From NCBI GenBank assembly GCA_916048095.2, contig OU696596.1, positions 5,583,195 through 5,647,194 of the forward strand: 64,000 nucleotides of DNA. The letters run 5' to 3'. The position numbers and the translations under genes are program-made. Below are positions 61,870 through 64,000 of this stretch, in pieces; positions within the stretch are counted from its first letter, which is position 1, and each line of letters starts with the position of its first letter. The notes under the pieces are model-generated. The model was not told the DNA's origin, made no database searches, and saw nothing but the letters and a program-made list of their open reading frames with translations. The stretch comes from Sacculina carcini. Taxonomy: Eukaryota; Arthropoda; Thecostraca; Sacculinidae.

Positions 61870-63129
61870 CTGACGCCGTATAAGATCAGCGGCGAATTTG
61901 AGCTGTACTGTGAGACATCCAGGGTGCATCCACGGCCGTTTGTACCATTCAAGTTTCGAGGGAGTATTGTCGCCAACCTACACAATATTTCACACCCAGG
62001 TCTTCAGAGGACCGTGAAATTGGTCAAAGAAAGATACTTCTGGACAACACTTGAGCGTGACATAAAAGACTGGGCGAAGACGTGTGTGGCTTGCCAGCAA
62101 GCCAAAGTCAGTCGGCACACCAAGCCGCCTATTACCCCGTTCACTGCTGCATCATGTCGATTTGAGACGGTGCACATGGACATCATCGGCCCATTGCCAC
62201 CTCAGCGTATGCCCGAACACCCGTTTGCGAATCCGTTGCGGTACGTGTTAACATGCATTGACAGAGCCACCAGATGGATCGAAGCTGCACCTCTGAGCGA
62301 AATAACCGCAGAATCCGTCGCTCGTGCATTCATGAATACGTGGGTGTCTCGCTTTGGTGTGCCCGTGTATGTCATCACAGACAGAGGGAAACAGTTTGAG
62401 GCCGATCTTTTTAACATTCTTGCCGAATCCATCGGCTTTCACCGATTGCGTACAGCAGCATATCGGCCATGCTGCAACGGGTTCATCGAGCGCAGACACC
62501 GGGTGATCAAATCATCAATAATGGCGCGAAGGGAAGAATGGTTGCAAGCACTACCGGTGGTACTTCTCGGAGTCCGCATGCTTCCGTCGGAAGCTGGAAT
62601 CACGCCGTTCAGCGCTGTCATTGGCAGTGAGATAATGTTTCCGCGCGTCGCCGTCGATCGGGACAGCAGCAGCAGCGAGCAGCACCAGTTCGTTCGCGAG
62701 CTGGCACAACACATGACCGAAATTGACTTTCGCGTGCTAGCGGAGGGCTCGGCTCACTGCAGACCCACAACATATATACCTGCTGATCTCAACCAGTGCT
62801 CTCATGTGTGGGTTCGCGTTGATCGAGTGCGAAAGTCACTCCAAGCGCCCTACAATGGACCGTTCCGAGTACTGCGGCGCAGCCCAAATGTGTTCACAAT
62901 TGAGCTGCCATCTGGAGCGACTGAAAACGTCTCCGTTGCCCGGTTGAAGCCGGCCTTCTTACTTTTCCAGTCGACTACTACGCCGCAGCAGAACAGCAAA
63001 CAGTCAGTGCCTGTACAGTGTCCCTGCGCAGACGATCCTCCAGAAGAAAAGTCAAAAGTGAGTAAAACACACGTGAAAACGCGCGCAGGACGAACTGTGC
63101 GGTTTAAGCAAAAACCAGATTACATTTAA
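61870..63129 (+). CDS. Gypsy integrase (open frame)
   Basis: This inserts the retrotransposon cDNA. It lies in the same frame as RNase H after the single TAA; the first ATG-like start of the open part is near 61924, but it would naturally be the end of Pol. The HHCC finger is visible (LHNISHPG...CVACQQ). The DDE core has VHMDIIGPLPP (first Asp ~62178), ITDRGKQFEADLF (second Asp ~62386) and CCNGFIERRHRVIKSS (Glu ~62484), with R-P-C-C where H-P-Q-S/A is typical. A C-terminal GPY-like stretch (APYNGPFRVLRRSPNVFTI) is followed by a basic tail. There is no internal stop over 401 codons. Confidence 0.85.
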   Translation: MTPYKISGEFELYCETSRVHPRPFVPFKFRGSIVANLHNISHPGLQRTVKLVKERYFWTTLERDIKDWAKTCVACQQAKVSRHTKPPITPFTAASCRFETVHMDIIGPLPPQRMPEHPFANPLRYVLTCIDRATRWIEAAPLSEITAESVARAFMNTWVSRFGVPVYVITDRGKQFEADLFNILAESIGFHRLRTAAYRPCCNGFIERRHRVIKSSIMARREEWLQALPVVLLGVRMLPSEAGITPFSAVIGSEIMFPRVAVDRDSSSSEQHQFVRELAQHMTEIDFRVLAEGSAHCRPTTYIPADLNQCSHVWVRVDRVRKSLQAPYNGPFRVLRRSPNVFTIELPSGATENVSVARLKPAFLLFQSTTTPQQNSKQSVPVQCPCADDPPEEKSKVSKTHVKTRAGRTVRFKQKPDYI

Positions 63130-63465
63130 TTTTGAAAATACGTGCAATTGTTTACGAGCAAATAGGTGTATTGCATTATGTTGTATATTTTATTTTTGCG
63201 TGTGTTTGCCCTCCAGTTGAGGTGATATTGTACATGTCTCTGTAACAATTTACGGGGGTAAACTGGTGTGTATTGTGTTGTATATATCCGGTATTTCATG
63301 CGCAGTTTGTTGTCGTAGGGCTGCGATAGATCGTCTTCATATTCATGTATACAGGCCCTTACTACTGCAAGTGTCAAGGTCAATGTTACACACTGACAGT
63401 GATGACCAGTGCGCAAAGCCCCATATAGCGCACCTGTGTAGCTCCGCTATCCGCAGGGGAGTGAC
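63130..63465 (+). other. Gypsy internal 3' region
   Basis: AT- and TG-rich sequence between the integrase stop and the 3' LTR. A polypurine tract is expected just before 63466; CCGCAGGGGAGTGAC is the only purine-rich candidate and is weak. Confidence 0.5.
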
Positions 63466-63865
63466 TGTGCGTATCGTGTATTGTATACTCATTACTTTTT
63501 CACTTGGTATCTCATTTACTCTATTTCACTTGTCAGTGTCACCGCCTAGTCAACTGTATGCATGTATGTCTGTATGCCTATGAGTGTGAATGTGTGCCAA
63601 GTCTAAGTGTACCTGGTTTGTATGCTCGTCTGTAGCCTCCATGTTTATTGTGTGCTACACATATGTGTATGCGTGTTTGTATGTGCGACTAGTTTGATGT
63701 CGGGTCATTTGACCAAGATTATATAAATGCCCAACGCGGTGATCAAACAGTCAGTTGGGTCTGGTGTGTGTCTGTTGTCGAGCAAGATCCGCGTCTCGTC
63801 GTCTTCCGCCGCTGTAATATATTGTGATTGAATCCAAGTTTTATTGTGTGGACCAATTAGCCACA
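63466..63865 (+). repeat. Gypsy 3' LTR
   Basis: It is 400 bp, starting TGTGCGTATCGTGTATTG and ending GACCAATTAGCCACA; colinear with the 5' LTR except for the 34-bp segment. Confidence 0.85.
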
Positions 63866-63869
63866 AAAC

Positions 63870-64000
63870 ATTACTGAAAAAGGAATATCAAGTACTTTGT
63901 CATAAAAGTGCAGCTGGAAATATTAGACTGGGTGTTGCATGAAACGATAGTAGATCTTCACAGTGTATAAGTTATGCACAGAAGATTTGCACTAAAGAAG
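63870..64000. other. Flank to window end
   Basis: 131 bp beyond the Gypsy target duplication; no feature seen. Confidence 0.5.

Larger units (their letters stand above)
58772..63869 (+). mobile_element. Ty3/Gypsy LTR retrotransposon (Mag-like), complete ends
   Basis: 5' LTR, primer-binding site, gag, protease, RT, RNase H, integrase and 3' LTR follow in order. Both LTRs begin TG and end CA, and AAAC (58772-58775 and 63866-63869) flanks the element as a 4-bp target duplication. Coding regions are broken by several stops and frame changes. There is no env-like frame after integrase. Confidence 0.9.

Noticed and set aside
63130..63583. Possible env-like frame after the Gypsy integrase
   Set aside because: Only short frames that run into the LTR; no signal peptide, glycoprotein or fusion motif.

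Overview
The window is AT-rich animal (metazoan) DNA made almost entirely of transposable elements, their fossils and satellite-like repeats. No complete host gene is visible. The one candidate piece of a host gene is a short exon-like segment near 55.2 kb that encodes a membrane span and an acidic tail. A run of TTAGG pentamers (4.7-5.0 kb), the ancestral arthropod telomere unit, and a TATA plus TCAGTT core promoter in an LTR make an arthropod plausible. The species cannot be fixed from the sequence alone.

Layout. 0-5.7 kb: AT-rich DNA with microsatellites, an L2/CR1-type LINE scrap, a Polinton/Maverick integrase relic, a 60-bp minisatellite and the TTAGG tract. 5.7-9.4 kb: two pieces of Ingi/I-like LINEs on the minus strand; one carries a 2A peptide directly before its endonuclease, the other has RT, RNase H and a C-terminal finger. 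9.56-13.66 kb: a nearly intact CR1/L2-superfamily LINE whose ORF1 ends on a textbook -1 frameshift heptamer. 13.66-26.6 kb: a large field of an unassigned modular repeat family. Its parts are (i) alternating A and B units built on a conserved GC-rich 18-mer, (ii) a C segment, (iii) ~190-bp modules each holding an imperfect palindrome, and (iv) an (AC)n array in fixed flanks. 26.6-29.5 kb: a hAT element with one visible nonsense codon. 29.5-49.5 kb: a large interrupted inverted repeat centred near 38.3 kb; each arm carries the same jockey/I-like LINE copy with the same lesions. 42.1-46.7 kb: a second CR1/L2-type LINE, in which ORF1 and ORF2 share one frame separated only by UGA-CUA. 49.5-51.4 kb: the rest of the right-arm LINE. 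52.2-54.1 kb: a tRNA-Val-derived SINE split by a 1.6-kb non-autonomous hAT with an 8-bp target duplication. 56.6-57.8 kb: an internally deleted BEL/Pao element. 58.8-63.9 kb: a complete but frame-broken Ty3/Gypsy element with both LTRs and a 4-bp target duplication.

The most notable biology is how the LINEs couple their proteins. Side by side they show four arrangements: a -1 slip site (GGGAAAC at the ORF1 stop), stop readthrough (UGA CUA between in-frame ORFs), stop-start overlap (ATGA), and a 2A ribosome-skipping peptide. The second theme is large-scale rearrangement: direct and inverted segmental copies whose breakpoints fall in repeats and, at one edge, in a hAT element whose two flanking 8-mers do not match.
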